Assembly (NCBI GenBank): GCA_028875245.1
Contig: JAPPEU010000080.1
Span: 19,577 to 83,576, forward strand
Origin: Chloroflexota bacterium
GTDB taxonomy: Bacteria; Chloroflexota; Anaerolineae; Aggregatilineales; Phototrophicaceae
Reading direction: 5' to 3'
DNA length: 64,000 nucleotides
The position numbers were made by a program, and so were the translations under genes. How positions within the stretch are numbered: the stretch's first letter is position 1; every line of letters starts with the position of its first letter. The notes below the pieces were generated by a model. The model had not been told where the DNA came from and made no database searches. It was given only the letters and a program-made list of their open reading frames with translations. Positions 45,179-55,192 of the stretch are shown here, piece after piece.

Positions 45179-46936
45179 ATGTTCAATTCCACAAGTCGCA
45201 GATTCATTCTGCTGCTTACAATCGTCAGCCTCATGCTGGGGATGGCTGCGTCCGTCAGCACGGCGCAGATGGCGGAAGTGCCGCGCGACAAGACGCTGGT
45301 CATCGAGAACATCAGCGTCCGCAACCCCGCGCCGGAGAACTACAATCCGCTTGCGAACGGCTCGCTCGGGCACGCCGGCATGAACCAGGTCGGCTTCGAA
45401 TCGCTGTTTTATTACAACTATGAAACCGGAGAACTCGTGCCCTGGCTGGCGGAGAGCGCCGCCTTCAACGATGACTACACCGAGCTGACCATCAATCTGC
45501 GCGCTGGCGCCAAGTGGAGCGATGGCGAAGACTTCAATGCCGATGACGTCCTCTATACGCTCAACTTCCTGCTGGAGAACCGTGACGCGCGCTTCAGCGA
45601 CCGTCATGCCGATTTTGTCAGCAACGTCGCCGCGCCGGACGACCTGACCGTCGTCATCACGCTCAACGCGCCCAGTCCGCGCTACCTCTTCAACGCTTTT
45701 GGCGTCGGCATCTACTGGTCCACCTACATCGTGCCGGAGCATATCTACTCGATGCAGGAAGACCCGCTCACCTTCACCAACTTCGATCTGGAAGCGGGTT
45801 ATCCGGTGGGCACTGGTCCCTACCGCCTGGTCATCTCCAACGAGACCGAATCGGTATGGGACCGCCGCGATGACTGGTGGGGGGCCGAGACCGGCTTCAA
45901 AGACCTGCCAGCGCCGGAGCGCGTCATCTTCCTGGCCGCCGGCAACGAAGAGCGCCGCGCCGCCATGGCCATCAACAACGAGCTGGATACGATGTGGCTG
46001 ATGGGCCGCAGCACCTTCGAGACTGTCGTCGCCCAGAACCCGGCCGTCACCGGCTGGTACAGCGAATTGCCCTACGCCTACCTCGATCCCTGCCCGCGTT
46101 ATCTGGTCGTCAACAACGCCGTTTCGCCATTCGATAATGCGGACCTGCGCTGGGCGATGAGCTATGCCATCAATCGCGATGCGCTGGTGGATATCGCCTG
46201 GGAAGGCATGACCAGCACCATTAACTGGATCATGCCCGGTTATCCGCCCCTGCTGGAATACATGAATGCCAGCGCCGATCTCTTTGAAGCCCATCCCACC
46301 CTGGAACAGAACCAGGACAAGGTCGATGAGTTGATGACGGGCGCCGGCTTCAGCATGAACGCCGATGGCCTCTGGGTCGATGGCGATGGCAACACCGTGC
46401 AGATGGATCTGGCCATCCGCCAGGGTGAAACCTTCCAGGTCAAGATGGCGCCAGTCATCGCCGAATTGCTGCAGCGCGCCGGCTTTGACGCCACCTTCAA
46501 GCTGCAGGACAACGCCGCCTTCAACGAGACCGCCCGCACCGGCGGCGCCAACGCCTGGATTGATGTGGCTTGCGGCGCCGTGCGCGATCCCTACGGTACG
46601 CTGGATAACTTCCACAGCCGCCACTCCGCGCCCCTCGGCGAAGATGTCACCGGCTCCCGCACCCGTTTCGAGAATGCCGACTATGACGCCATCGTCGATG
46701 AAATGGCGCTGACCGCCAGCGAAGACGCGGCCATGCAGGATCTCTTCCGCTCGGCGATCGAGATCTGGCTGACGGAGCTGCCGGCCATGCCGCTGACCGA
46801 AGCCTCGCTGCTGACCCCGTTCAATAATCACTATTGGACGAACTGGCCAACGGCGGACAACAACTACGTCCACCCCGGCTTCTGGTGGCAGACGGCCCTG
46901 CTGATGATCACCGAGATCGAACCGGCGGGCATGTAA
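45179..46936 (+). CDS. Peptide/oligosaccharide ABC transporter substrate-binding protein
   Basis: The protein is 585 aa with a clear Sec signal (hydrophobic [22 protein letters not shown], cleavage after about residue 29). It is a family 5 extracellular solute-binding protein (DppA/OppA type): [13 protein letters not shown], the [30 protein letters not shown] consensus and the late [12 protein letters not shown] segment. No lipobox Cys is visible, so anchoring is uncertain. In many non-proteobacteria such systems import oligosaccharides; the uronate genes downstream point that way. Confidence 0.93.
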   Translation: MFNSTSRRFILLLTIVSLMLGMAASVSTAQMAEVPRDKTLVIENISVRNPAPENYNPLANGSLGHAGMNQVGFESLFYYNYETGELVPWLAESAAFNDDYTELTINLRAGAKWSDGEDFNADDVLYTLNFLLENRDARFSDRHADFVSNVAAPDDLTVVITLNAPSPRYLFNAFGVGIYWSTYIVPEHIYSMQEDPLTFTNFDLEAGYPVGTGPYRLVISNETESVWDRRDDWWGAETGFKDLPAPERVIFLAAGNEERRAAMAINNELDTMWLMGRSTFETVVAQNPAVTGWYSELPYAYLDPCPRYLVVNNAVSPFDNADLRWAMSYAINRDALVDIAWEGMTSTINWIMPGYPPLLEYMNASADLFEAHPTLEQNQDKVDELMTGAGFSMNADGLWVDGDGNTVQMDLAIRQGETFQVKMAPVIAELLQRAGFDATFKLQDNAAFNETARTGGANAWIDVACGAVRDPYGTLDNFHSRHSAPLGEDVTGSRTRFENADYDAIVDEMALTASEDAAMQDLFRSAIEIWLTELPAMPLTEASLLTPFNNHYWTNWPTADNNYVHPGFWWQTALLMITEIEPAGM

Positions 46937-46997
46937 GCGTATCAAGCTAGTGCGCCTGGGGCATTCGTTTCGGGCGCACTCTCTGGTTGAGGACTTT

Positions 46998-47174
46998 GTA
47001 CGGGCGAGCCGCCGGCTCGCCCGTACGCAAACATCACTTTGGGGTCGGCTCGCGCGTACGCAAATTGATACACGCGCTCCTCCGCAAAGTGATTCTCAGG
47101 CCCGAAGGCAAAGTGGAATTCATGCCCCTACACAGCTTCAAAACCTCTGCGCTCTCTGCGTCCTCTGTAGTTCA
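46998..47174. repeat. REP-like palindrome, decayed copies and CTCTGCG repeat
   Basis: 46998-47026 is a nearly perfect palindrome beginning and ending GTAC rather than GTAG (stem GGGCGAGCC/GGCTCGCCC). Decayed pieces lie near 47044 and 47124 (GCCCCTAC). 47144-47174 matches the reverse complement of 22082-22112 over 31 nt. They fill the 292-bp space between the binding protein and the first permease, where transcript processing or attenuation is plausible. Confidence 0.75.
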
Positions 47175-47228
47175 TTTTTCTTGTGGCTTACCGAGGCAAC
47201 CCATGAAATTGCCTGAAGGGTATCCGAT

Positions 47229-48227
47229 GTGAAACAAGCCTACTTCATCCGCCGGCTCGTCATGTTTTTCGTCGTGGTCATCTTGGCGGCGACCTTGAAC
47301 TTCATCATCCCGCGGCTGGCCCCTGGCGATCCAATCGGCGCCGTGCTGGAAGAGCTGCGCGCCCGCGGCGCCTCGACCGGGGGCGATGCCGAAGATGAAA
47401 TCGTGGCCGCTTATCGCGCCCGCTTCGGCCTCGACCAGCCGGTCTATGTGCAGTACCTCCGTTTTTTGACGAATACCTTGCGTTTTGATTTGGGATATTC
47501 CATATCTTATTATCCGCAGAAAGTGGAGGCGGCCCTGTTGCGCGCCTTGCCATGGACGGTGGGCTTATTGGCTTTGTCAACGTTAATCTCCTTCGCTTGC
47601 GGCTCTTTCTTTGGGGCGCTGATGGCTTGGCCGCGGGCGCCGGCCTCCGTGAATCGATTCGTGCCGTTCTTCATGGTATTGTCGGCAGTGCCGTATTATC
47701 TTTTGGGTCTTATCCTCTTGTACATCTTCGCCTTTGTTATGAGATTATTGCCGCTGGGCGGCGCCTACTCCTCCGGTACGATTCCGCGGCTGGATCTGGA
47801 TTTCTTGCTGGATGTGATCCGCCATGGCATGTTGCCCGCCCTGTCCATCGTGCTGACCAGCGTCGGCTTCTGGGCTTTGGGCATGCGCGGCGTGATGGTG
47901 ACCGTGCTCGGCGAAGATTATCTGACGCTGGCGGAGGCCAAGGGCCTGCCGGACCGGCGGATCTTTTTCGGCTATGCCATGCGCAATGCGCTTCTGCCGC
48001 AGGTAACGGCGCTGGCGATTGCCCTGGGCACGGTCGCTTCCGGAGCGGTGCTGGTCGAGGTCGTCTTCAATTATCCCGGCATCGGCTGGCTGCTCTATAA
48101 CGCCTTGCGCAGTTCGGATTACTACATGGTGCAAGGTGTGACCTTCTGTTTGATATTAACCGTGGCCGTGTCGGTGCTGGTGGTGGATTTGATCTATCCC
48201 TTGCTCGACCCGCGCATTGAACGCTAG
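47229..48227 (+). CDS. ABC transporter permease, DppB type
   Basis: The protein is 332 aa, starting at GTG 47229 with AAGGG upstream (the ATG at 47227 is out of frame). It has six membrane helices: an N-terminal one (RLVMFFVVVILAATLNFIIPRLAPGDP), then a periplasmic region, and the later EDYLTLAEAKGLPDRRIFFGYAMRNALLP segment is the EAA cytoplasmic loop that docks the ATPases. DppB family members act as heterodimers with a DppC partner, the next gene. Confidence 0.93.
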   Translation: MKQAYFIRRLVMFFVVVILAATLNFIIPRLAPGDPIGAVLEELRARGASTGGDAEDEIVAAYRARFGLDQPVYVQYLRFLTNTLRFDLGYSISYYPQKVEAALLRALPWTVGLLALSTLISFACGSFFGALMAWPRAPASVNRFVPFFMVLSAVPYYLLGLILLYIFAFVMRLLPLGGAYSSGTIPRLDLDFLLDVIRHGMLPALSIVLTSVGFWALGMRGVMVTVLGEDYLTLAEAKGLPDRRIFFGYAMRNALLPQVTALAIALGTVASGAVLVEVVFNYPGIGWLLYNALRSSDYYMVQGVTFCLILTVAVSVLVVDLIYPLLDPRIER

Positions 48228-48239
48228 GAGAGGCGGCTT

Positions 48240-49142
48240 ATGGAGACGAATCGCCTACGCCGCTTGTCCGCAGCCCTGCCACTGCTTTTGCGCAGACTGC
48301 GCGCCGGGGCGGCTTACATCGCGCGCACGCCCAAGCTCCTGCTGGGGCTGATTTTGTTGGGGGCGCTGCTGGCGCTGGCCTTGCTGGGTCCGAGCTTTGT
48401 GGATGTCAACGACGCCAAGTCAATCAGCGTGGGCACGAACAAGCCGCCCTCGGCCGAGTATCCTTTGGGCACGACTAGCGGCGGACGCGACGTGTTGGCG
48501 GTCATCGTGGTGGGCACCCCGCAAACGCTGAAGATGGGCGTTCTGGCCGGCTTCATCGGCGTTGCGCTAGGGGTGAGCCTGGGCTTGATCGCCGGTTACT
48601 ATGGCGGCCGGATTGATATGGCTATCAGCACGGCGACCGATACAGTGCTGACGATTCCGCCCTTGGCGATATTGCTGGTGGTTGCCGCTTCCGTGCGCAC
48701 GATGAGCGTCGAGAATATGGCGCTCATCATCGCCTTGCTCTCGTGGATGTTTCCGGCGCGGACAATACGTGCGCAGGTGCTTTCCTTGCGTGAGCAGCCC
48801 TACGTGCACATGGCGCGGCTGGCGGGCTTGAGCGATATCCGCATCATCTTTGAAGAAATCATGCCCAATATCTTGCCGCTGGCCGCCGCCAGTTTCGTCG
48901 GCGCCACATCAGGCGCGATCCTGGCCGGCATCGGGCTGGAAGTGCTGGGCATGGGCCCGCAGCGCACGCCAACCCTGGGCATGACCATCTACTGGGCGCA
49001 GCTTTATTCAGCCCTGATACGCGGCCTATGGTGGTGGTGGCTGCCGCCGATTCTCGTTCTCATCGTGCTTTTCGTCGGGCTCTTTCTCGTTAGCGCCGCC
49101 ATGGATGAATTCGTCAATCCACGCCTGAGGAGAACGGGATGA
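48240..49142 (+). CDS. ABC transporter permease, DppC type
   Basis: The protein is 300 aa. An N-terminal helix (LLLGLILLGALLALALLG) precedes a periplasmic loop (LGTTSGGRDVLAVIVVGTPQTL, typical of DppC) and the five-helix core, with the EAA loop REQPYVHMARLAGLSDIRIIFEEIMPNILP. It follows the first permease by 12 bp and overlaps the next gene by 4 bp (ATGA). Confidence 0.93.
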   Translation: METNRLRRLSAALPLLLRRLRAGAAYIARTPKLLLGLILLGALLALALLGPSFVDVNDAKSISVGTNKPPSAEYPLGTTSGGRDVLAVIVVGTPQTLKMGVLAGFIGVALGVSLGLIAGYYGGRIDMAISTATDTVLTIPPLAILLVVAASVRTMSVENMALIIALLSWMFPARTIRAQVLSLREQPYVHMARLAGLSDIRIIFEEIMPNILPLAAASFVGATSGAILAGIGLEVLGMGPQRTPTLGMTIYWAQLYSALIRGLWWWWLPPILVLIVLFVGLFLVSAAMDEFVNPRLRRTG

Positions 49143-50113
49143 GCCAGGAAACCGCCCTGCAGGTCAAGAACCTGCGCGTCTCCTACATGACCGGCGATCA
49201 ACAGGTCAAGGCGGTTGATGATGTCTCCTTCTCCCTCTACCCCGGCGAACGATTGGGCATCGTCGGCGAATCCGGCTCGGGCAAGACAACGCTGGCCATG
49301 GCGCTCATGCGGCTGCACAAACCGCCCGCCTACATCATGGGCGGCGAAGCGATCCTCGATGGCCGCGACATCCTGTCGCTCGGGCGCGACCAAATGCGGC
49401 AAACGCGCTGGAGCAAACTGTCGTTGATCCCGCAGGGGTCGATGAACTCGCTCAATCCGGTGATCAAAATCAAGCATCAAATGGCGGACGCGATCGAAGC
49501 GCATGAACGCGGCTGGACCCGCGGGCAGATCGCCAAGCATATCGGCGAATTGCTCGGGCGGGTTGGCTTGCCCGATAGCGTGGCCGAGATGTACCCGCAC
49601 GAATTGAGCGGCGGCATGAAGCAGCGGGTTTGCATCGCCCTGGCGATCATCCTGGAGCCGAGCGTCATCATCGCCGACGAGCCGACGAGCGCGCTGGATG
49701 TGGTCGTGCAGCGCGTGGTCATGCAGACGCTCAACGATGTGCAGGAGCAATTGAACGCGGCGATGATCATCATCGGGCACGACATGGGGCTGATGGCGCA
49801 GTCGGCCGATCGCCTGGCGGTGATGTACGCCGGCAAGATGGTCGAGGTCTCGCCGATAGCGTCATTCTTCAAGGATCCACAGCACCCTTACAGCAAGTTG
49901 CTGATCAGTTCGCTGCCATCGCCGGAGGAAAAACGCGAGCTGGCGGGCATCCCCGGCAGCCAGCCATCGCTGCTTGACTTGCCGTCCGGCTGCGCCTTTC
50001 ATCCGCGCTGCCCGCTGGTGGTGGAGCGCTGCACAGGGGAAATTCCGCTCCTGCGAGATTTTAGCGGAGACAGGCGCGCCGCCTGCCATTTGGTGGAAGA
50101 GCAGAGCTCATGA
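49139..50113 (+). CDS. ABC transporter ATP-binding protein, OppD/DppD type
   Basis: The protein is 324 aa. Walker A GESGSGKTT, Q-loop LIPQGSMNSLNPV, signature LSGGMKQRV, Walker B IADEPTSALD and the H-loop IIGHDMGL are all present. The C-terminal CAFHPRCPLVVERC segment is the cysteine cluster (putative iron-sulfur site) of peptide-type ATPases. It is coupled to the permease and to the next ATPase by 4-bp overlaps. Confidence 0.95.
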   Translation: MSQETALQVKNLRVSYMTGDQQVKAVDDVSFSLYPGERLGIVGESGSGKTTLAMALMRLHKPPAYIMGGEAILDGRDILSLGRDQMRQTRWSKLSLIPQGSMNSLNPVIKIKHQMADAIEAHERGWTRGQIAKHIGELLGRVGLPDSVAEMYPHELSGGMKQRVCIALAIILEPSVIIADEPTSALDVVVQRVVMQTLNDVQEQLNAAMIIIGHDMGLMAQSADRLAVMYAGKMVEVSPIASFFKDPQHPYSKLLISSLPSPEEKRELAGIPGSQPSLLDLPSGCAFHPRCPLVVERCTGEIPLLRDFSGDRRAACHLVEEQSS

Positions 50114-51111
50114 ATTCAAAGTCAAAGCATCTGCTCGAATTTGACAATGTCACCATGGCCTTCGGCGGCAACAAACGCAACCCGGATGGCGTGGTCGCCG
50201 TCGAAGACTTCAAGCTGACGATCCGCGCGGACGAGCCCAAAATCATCGCCATCGCCGGCGAAAGCGGCAGCGGCAAGACGACGCTGGCCCGGCTCGGCCT
50301 GGCCATGGTCAAGCCGACCGCCGGACGCGTCGTCTACAAGGGGCAAGATCTCTGGGCGATGTCCAATCATGAACGGCGCGATTATCGGCGCGAGGTGCAG
50401 GCGATCTTCCAAGATCCCTTCGCCGTCTACAACCCCTTCTATACCATTGACCGGCTTCTGCATACGCCGATCCGCAGCTTCAAGCTGGCGAAGAGCCGCT
50501 CGCAGGCCCTGGGCCTGATCGAGGACGCGCTGACCAAGGTCGGCTTGCGGCCCGCGGAAGTGCTGGGGCGCTATCCCCACCAGCTCAGCGGCGGACAGCG
50601 CCAGCGCATCGTGGTCGCCCGCAGCCTGCTGCTGCAACCCAGAATCATCGTCGCCGATGAACCGGTGTCGATGATCGACGCCTCGCTGCGCGCCAATATC
50701 TTGACCAAGCTCAAAGAGCTGCGCGACGACTTCGGCATTTCGCTGCTCTACATCACGCATGATCTGGCGACCGCGCACCAGATCAGCGATCAGATATTCA
50801 TCCTCTATCGCGGGCGCGTGGTCGAAGTGGGCGATGCGACAACCGTGATTCAGAACCCGCAGCACCCCTACACGCAGCTGCTGGTGAGTTCAATTCCGCG
50901 GCCCGACCCGGAGTGGCGCTGGGAAGGCACGGTGGAGATCCCGCTGGAGGAATTGTCGCCCAGCGGCGACCGGGCCGGCTGCCTCTTCCGCCATCGCTGC
51001 CCCCAGGCCATGCCCGAATGCCTGAATACGCCGGTGCACTATGCCGGCGGCTACGGTCAAGCGGTCGCCTGTTACCTCTACGAAGAGAATGGCGCGCTGT
51101 CTCATAGTTAA
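50110..51111 (+). CDS. ABC transporter ATP-binding protein, OppF/DppF type
   Basis: The protein is 333 aa. Walker A GESGSGKTT, Q-loop IFQDPFAVYNPF, signature LSGGQRQRI, Walker B VADEPVSMID and H-loop YITHDLAT are present, with a C-terminal cysteine cluster (CLFRHRCPQAMPEC). It forms the heterodimeric motor with the preceding ATPase and completes the five-gene importer. Confidence 0.95.
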   Translation: MNSKSKHLLEFDNVTMAFGGNKRNPDGVVAVEDFKLTIRADEPKIIAIAGESGSGKTTLARLGLAMVKPTAGRVVYKGQDLWAMSNHERRDYRREVQAIFQDPFAVYNPFYTIDRLLHTPIRSFKLAKSRSQALGLIEDALTKVGLRPAEVLGRYPHQLSGGQRQRIVVARSLLLQPRIIVADEPVSMIDASLRANILTKLKELRDDFGISLLYITHDLATAHQISDQIFILYRGRVVEVGDATTVIQNPQHPYTQLLVSSIPRPDPEWRWEGTVEIPLEELSPSGDRAGCLFRHRCPQAMPECLNTPVHYAGGYGQAVACYLYEENGALSHS

Positions 51112-51135
51112 TGAATACCACGCTTTAAGGCGTCT

Positions 51136-51260
51136 GTAGAAGCGTCCCGCCGAGACGCCCGCTTTTCCCGTCCCATCCTATGGGCGTCTTGCTGAAACGC
51201 CCGCAAAATAGATAGATCTGTTTGGGCTTTCTCTGTGTTCTCTGCGTTCTCTGTAGTTTT
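51136..51260. repeat. Two REP-like hairpins and a CTCTGTG repeat
   Basis: 51136-51160 has 5' GTAG and an AGCGTC...GACGCCC partial stem. 51182-51202 is a GGGCGTCTT/GAAACGCCC hairpin without GTAG. 51229-51260 is TTCTCTGTGTTCTCTGCGTT followed by CTCTGTAG. They separate the importer from uxaC. Confidence 0.7.
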
Positions 51261-51267
51261 TTTGGCG

Positions 51268-51303
51268 TGACTAACTTTGGAATGACTAACTTGGTGGTAC
51301 AAT
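51268..51303 (+). promoter_or_regulatory. Direct repeats and TACAAT box before uxaC
   Basis: TGACTAACTT occurs at 51268-51277 and again at 51283-51292 (15-bp period). A TACAAT box at 51298-51303 follows, with TTTGGA 16 bp upstream, in a sensible place for a promoter of uxaC (start 51341). The same motif (TGACTAACTTGG, reverse strand) occurs at 56131-56142 after iolB copy 2. Could be an operator or a dispersed repeat. Confidence 0.35.
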
Positions 51304-51340
51304 TGCGCCGCCTGTCCCGCCAGTATGACCGGATACACCA

Positions 51341-52741
51341 ATGCGAAATCGCTACTTTTCATCAGAGCCGGCTCAAAACAGCGCCGCGCTGGCGCTTTAC
51401 GAATCGGTCAAAGATCTGCCGCTGATTTGCCCGCACGGCCATGTCGATCCGCGACTCTTTGCCGATCCGGATTATCAATTTGGCAGCCCGGTCGATCTGC
51501 TGATCATCCCCGACCATTACATTTTCCGCATGTTGTACTCGCAGGGCATCTCCCTGGACGATCTTGGGATTCCGCCCCTGGGAGAAGGGCCGACAACGCG
51601 CGATCACAGGCAGATTTGGCAGACGGTATGCGACAATTGGCGTCTCTTTCGCGCGACGCCGACCGGCATTTGGCTTCGCGATGAGCTGGCTGATGTCTTC
51701 GGCATCGACCTCAAGATCAACAGCCGCAACGCCGCGGAAATTTACGACGCCATTGAGGCGCGTTTGACGCGCCCTGAATTCCGCCCGCGGGCGCTGTTTG
51801 AGCGCTTCAATATCGAGATCCTGGCGACCACCGACGCGGCGACCGACAAACTGGAACATCATCAAGCGATTCGTGATTCTGGCTGGAGCGGGCGCGTCAT
51901 CCCCACTTTCCGGCCCGACGCGCTGGTGAATGTCGAGGCGGAAGGCTGGCGCGAGAGCATCGACCTTCTGAGCGAGGCCGCCGGCGTCGATGTCCATGAC
52001 TGCGCGTCTTTCATTCAAGCGTTGGAGCAGCGGCGCGCTTTCTTCAAATCGATGGGCGCAACCGCAACCGACCACGCCGCCCTGACCGCTTACACGGAAG
52101 TCTTGAGCCCGGCCGATGCCGAGGCGATATTCGCGCGGGCGCTCAAGGGCGAGGCGTCAGCGAAGGACGCCGCCCGCTTCACCGGCCACATGTTGATCGA
52201 GATGGCGCGCATGAGCAGCGAAGACGGCTTGGTGATGCAGCTGCATATTGGCTCCTGGCGCAACCACAATCCGGCGCTGTTCGCCCGCTACGGCCGCGAT
52301 ATGGGCGCCGATATCCCGATTCGGGGAGAATTCACGAAAAACCTCAAACCGCTGCTTGATCGCTTCGGGGTTCAGCCCGATCTGACGCTGGTTCTGTTCA
52401 ACCTTGATGAGACGACCTACAGCCGCGAGTTGGCGCCGCTGGCCGGCCATTATCCGATTTTGCGGCTGGGAGCGCCCTGGTGGTTCTTCGACAGTTGGCT
52501 GGGCATGACCCGCTTCCTGGACGCGGTGGTCGAGACGGCGGGGATTTACAATCTGGCCGGCTTCAATGACGACACGCGCGCCTATCCTTCGATACCAACG
52601 CGGCACGATGTCTGGCGGCGCGTCTGCGCGGATTGGCTGGCGGGGCAGCTCGTCCGCGGCTTCATTGATGAGCAAGACGCCTTCGAGATGATCCGCGCCC
52701 TGGCCTATGACCTGGCGAAACAGACTTATCGATTGGATTGA
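51341..52741 (+). CDS. uxaC: Glucuronate isomerase
   Basis: The protein is 466 aa, the UxaC length. It isomerises D-glucuronate to D-fructuronate and D-galacturonate to D-tagaturonate. The amidohydrolase-like metal segment LICPHGHVDPRLFADPDY is at residues 26-43, with DHYIFRMLYSQG, MLIEMARMSSEDGLVMQLHIGSWRNHN, and AGHYPILRLGAPWWFFDSW downstream. It starts the sugar-acid run uxaC-uxaB-iolC-iolB, just after the importer. Confidence 0.97.
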   Translation: MRNRYFSSEPAQNSAALALYESVKDLPLICPHGHVDPRLFADPDYQFGSPVDLLIIPDHYIFRMLYSQGISLDDLGIPPLGEGPTTRDHRQIWQTVCDNWRLFRATPTGIWLRDELADVFGIDLKINSRNAAEIYDAIEARLTRPEFRPRALFERFNIEILATTDAATDKLEHHQAIRDSGWSGRVIPTFRPDALVNVEAEGWRESIDLLSEAAGVDVHDCASFIQALEQRRAFFKSMGATATDHAALTAYTEVLSPADAEAIFARALKGEASAKDAARFTGHMLIEMARMSSEDGLVMQLHIGSWRNHNPALFARYGRDMGADIPIRGEFTKNLKPLLDRFGVQPDLTLVLFNLDETTYSRELAPLAGHYPILRLGAPWWFFDSWLGMTRFLDAVVETAGIYNLAGFNDDTRAYPSIPTRHDVWRRVCADWLAGQLVRGFIDEQDAFEMIRALAYDLAKQTYRLD

Positions 52742-52745
52742 CCCC

Positions 52746-54197
52746 ATGCTTCCTCATCTGTCCAAGCGCTTTCACACCGGGCGCCGTCATTACCCCGAGC
52801 GCATCGTGCAGTTCGGCGGCGGCAATTTTCTGCGCGCATTCGTCGATTGGACCGTGGACGTGCTCAATGCCGAAACCGACTTTGGGGGCGGCATCGTCAT
52901 CGTGAAGGCGACGCCCGGCCGCTACGAGGCGCTCGACGAACAGGATTGCCTGTTTACGACTTACCTGCACGGTATGCAGGAGGGCAAGCTTGTGGAGCAG
53001 ACACGGTTGATCGGCGCGGTCAATCGCACGGTTTATCCCTATCAAGATTTCGCCGATTATCTGGCGCTGGCGCGGGGGGAGGCGCTGCGCTTCATCTTCT
53101 CCAACACGACCGAATCCGGCATCGTATTCTCCGCCGACGACCGTATGGAGGCTGCGCCGCCGGCGACCTTCCCCGCCAAACTGACGCGCTTCTTGCTCGA
53201 ACGCTACCGGCATTTTGACGGCGCGCCGGAGCGGGGCTGCATCATCATCCCGACCGAATTGATCGTCGACAACGCGACGCGCCTGCGCGAGATCATTCTG
53301 GACTACGCCGCTCTTTGGGAGTTGGAAGCGGATTTCGCTGAATGGATTAAAGCGCATAATGTATTCTGCAATACGCTGGTCGACCGCATCGTATCCGGTT
53401 TCCCGCAGGCGCAGGCGGGGCGCATATTCGCCGCTCTGGGTTATGAGGATCGTCTCCTGGCGGCCGGCGAGATTTACCATAGCTGGATCATTGAAGCCGA
53501 GCCGCGCTTGCTGGACGAGTTTCCCGTGGATAAAGCGAAGACGCCGCTCAACATCAAAATTGTGGCCGACGCGGCGCCCTATCGTACAGTCAAGGTGCGC
53601 CTGCTGAACGGGGCGCATACCTCGCTGGTTCCGCTCGGCATCTTGCTGGGCATCGAATCGGTGCGCGAAGCGATGGAACAGGACGCGCTCGCGTCCTTCC
53701 TCCATGATCTGGTTTTTCAGGAGGTCATCCCATCGGTGGCGGACATCCCGCGCGCGGAGCTGGAAGCCTTCGCCACTGATGTCTTCGAGCGCTTCCGCAA
53801 TCCGCATATTCATCATCGCCTGCTGACGATTGCGCTGAACAGTTCATCAAAAGTGAAAGAGCGCATCCTGCCTTCGCTGCTGGCTTATCACGCGGCGACG
53901 GGGGCCTTGCCGGCTCGCCTGGTCATCGCGCTGGCGGCATTCATCCGCCTCTATCGCGGCGAGTGGCGCGGCGAGCAAATCCCGCTGAATGACGATCCAC
54001 AGGTCTTGGCCTGGTTCGCCGCTGCTTGGGCGGAGGCTGAATCAACCGAGGCCCTCGTTCAGCGCGTCTTGAGCAAGGCCGATCTTTGGGAATGTGACTT
54101 GACCGCGCTGCCCGGGTTGGCGCCTCGGATTAGCGACTGTCTGCGGAAGATTGAAGCGGGCGGTCTCCTCGACATGATGAAGCAGGCCTCTCAATGA
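52746..54197 (+). CDS. uxaB: Tagaturonate reductase
   Basis: The protein is 483 aa from ATG 52746; an upstream in-frame ATG at 52707 lies inside uxaC. It is a mannitol-dehydrogenase-family polyol dehydrogenase: IVQFGGGNFLRAFVDWTVD at the N-terminus, SNTTESGIVF, and the C-terminal catalytic KVRLLNGAHTSLVPLG. It reduces D-tagaturonate to D-altronate with NADH, using the UxaC product. It is 4 bp after uxaC and overlaps iolC copy 2 (ATGA). Confidence 0.93.
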   Translation: MLPHLSKRFHTGRRHYPERIVQFGGGNFLRAFVDWTVDVLNAETDFGGGIVIVKATPGRYEALDEQDCLFTTYLHGMQEGKLVEQTRLIGAVNRTVYPYQDFADYLALARGEALRFIFSNTTESGIVFSADDRMEAAPPATFPAKLTRFLLERYRHFDGAPERGCIIIPTELIVDNATRLREIILDYAALWELEADFAEWIKAHNVFCNTLVDRIVSGFPQAQAGRIFAALGYEDRLLAAGEIYHSWIIEAEPRLLDEFPVDKAKTPLNIKIVADAAPYRTVKVRLLNGAHTSLVPLGILLGIESVREAMEQDALASFLHDLVFQEVIPSVADIPRAELEAFATDVFERFRNPHIHHRLLTIALNSSSKVKERILPSLLAYHAATGALPARLVIALAAFIRLYRGEWRGEQIPLNDDPQVLAWFAAAWAEAESTEALVQRVLSKADLWECDLTALPGLAPRISDCLRKIEAGGLLDMMKQASQ

Positions 54198-55192
54198 AAT
54201 ACGATTTGATCACGGCGGGTCGCGTGTCGATGGATCTATTCGCCCGCGATATCGGCGCGGCTTTCCATGATATCAGCGCCTTTGAAAGCGGCGTCGGCGG
54301 CAGCCCGGTCAACATCGCCATCGGGGCGAGCCGGCTCGGTTTGAAATCGATTGCCTTTACCGCCGTCGGCGATGATGAGGTGGGGCGCTTTGTGCGACAT
54401 TATCTGGGCGCCGAGCGCGTGAATACCGATTTCATTTCTGTAAAGAAGGGCAGGCGGACCGGTATGGCAGTGGTCGGCGTGCAGCCGCCCGACAATTTCC
54501 CGCTGCTCTTTTACCGCGAGAACCCGGCCGATATCCACCTGTCAATCGACGAGGCCACGAAGTTGCCGCTGGCCGAAGCGCGCGCGCTGTCCCTGTCCGG
54601 CACCGCCTTGAGCCGCGGCAGCGCCCGCGATTGCTGCCTCTTCCTGGCGGAGCGGGCGGCCGCCCAGGGCATGACGAGTTTCATCGATCTCGACCTGCGC
54701 CCCGATCAGTGGTCGCATCCCCTGGCCTTTGGTTTGCATATCCGCCGCCTTTTGCCGCTCGTTGCTGTCGTCATCGGCACGGAAGAAGAGTTCTGGGCCG
54801 CGCTCTCGCCGGCGCCGGAAGCGGTCATGGCGGGCGAAAGCGTGACGGACCGGGAAGGGCTGCATCAAATGCTGCGCGCGCAAGCCAGGGACTCGGATGC
54901 CGTGCTGGTGCTGAAGCGCGGCGAACGCGGCGTGCGGGTTTACGCCGGCCGCTCAACCACTGACGCGCCGGGCTTCCCGGTTGAGATCGTCAATACGGTT
55001 GGCGCGGGCGACGGCTTCGCCAGTGGCTTGATCTATGGCTGGGCGCAGGGCTGGGACTGGAATAAAGCGGCTCGCTTCGCCAATGCCTGCGGCGCGCTGG
55101 TCGTCACCAGGCATGGCTGCGCCCGCGCTTTGCCTTATCGGCATGAAGTCGAAGCATTCATCAATGAAAGAGGAAAACTGCCGCATGAGTAA
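54194..55192 (+). CDS. iolC: IolC-type sugar kinase, copy 2
   Basis: The protein is 332 aa and PfkB-family. It has SGVGGSPVNIAIGASRLG, the IolC hallmark DNFPLLFYRENPADIHL, the IDLDLRPDQW motif and catalytic Asp273 in VGAGDGFASG. These are the features of 5-dehydro-2-deoxygluconokinase rather than KdgK. It is fused by overlap to uxaB and to iolB copy 2. Given the uronate neighbours, a 2-keto-3-deoxygluconate kinase role remains possible but is not suggested by the motifs. Confidence 0.85.
   Translation: MKYDLITAGRVSMDLFARDIGAAFHDISAFESGVGGSPVNIAIGASRLGLKSIAFTAVGDDEVGRFVRHYLGAERVNTDFISVKKGRRTGMAVVGVQPPDNFPLLFYRENPADIHLSIDEATKLPLAEARALSLSGTALSRGSARDCCLFLAERAAAQGMTSFIDLDLRPDQWSHPLAFGLHIRRLLPLVAVVIGTEEEFWAALSPAPEAVMAGESVTDREGLHQMLRAQARDSDAVLVLKRGERGVRVYAGRSTTDAPGFPVEIVNTVGAGDGFASGLIYGWAQGWDWNKAARFANACGALVVTRHGCARALPYRHEVEAFINERGKLPHE

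Noticed and set aside
45041..46945. 634-codon minus-strand frame across the substrate-binding protein
   Set aside because: It is the complete antisense of a family 5 binding protein and begins in the gap; no evidence for coding.
54194..55192. Assignment of the second kinase as KdgK
   Set aside because: The uronate context suggests it, but the FYRENPADIHL and DLDLRPDQW segments are those of IolC, so only the alternative is noted.
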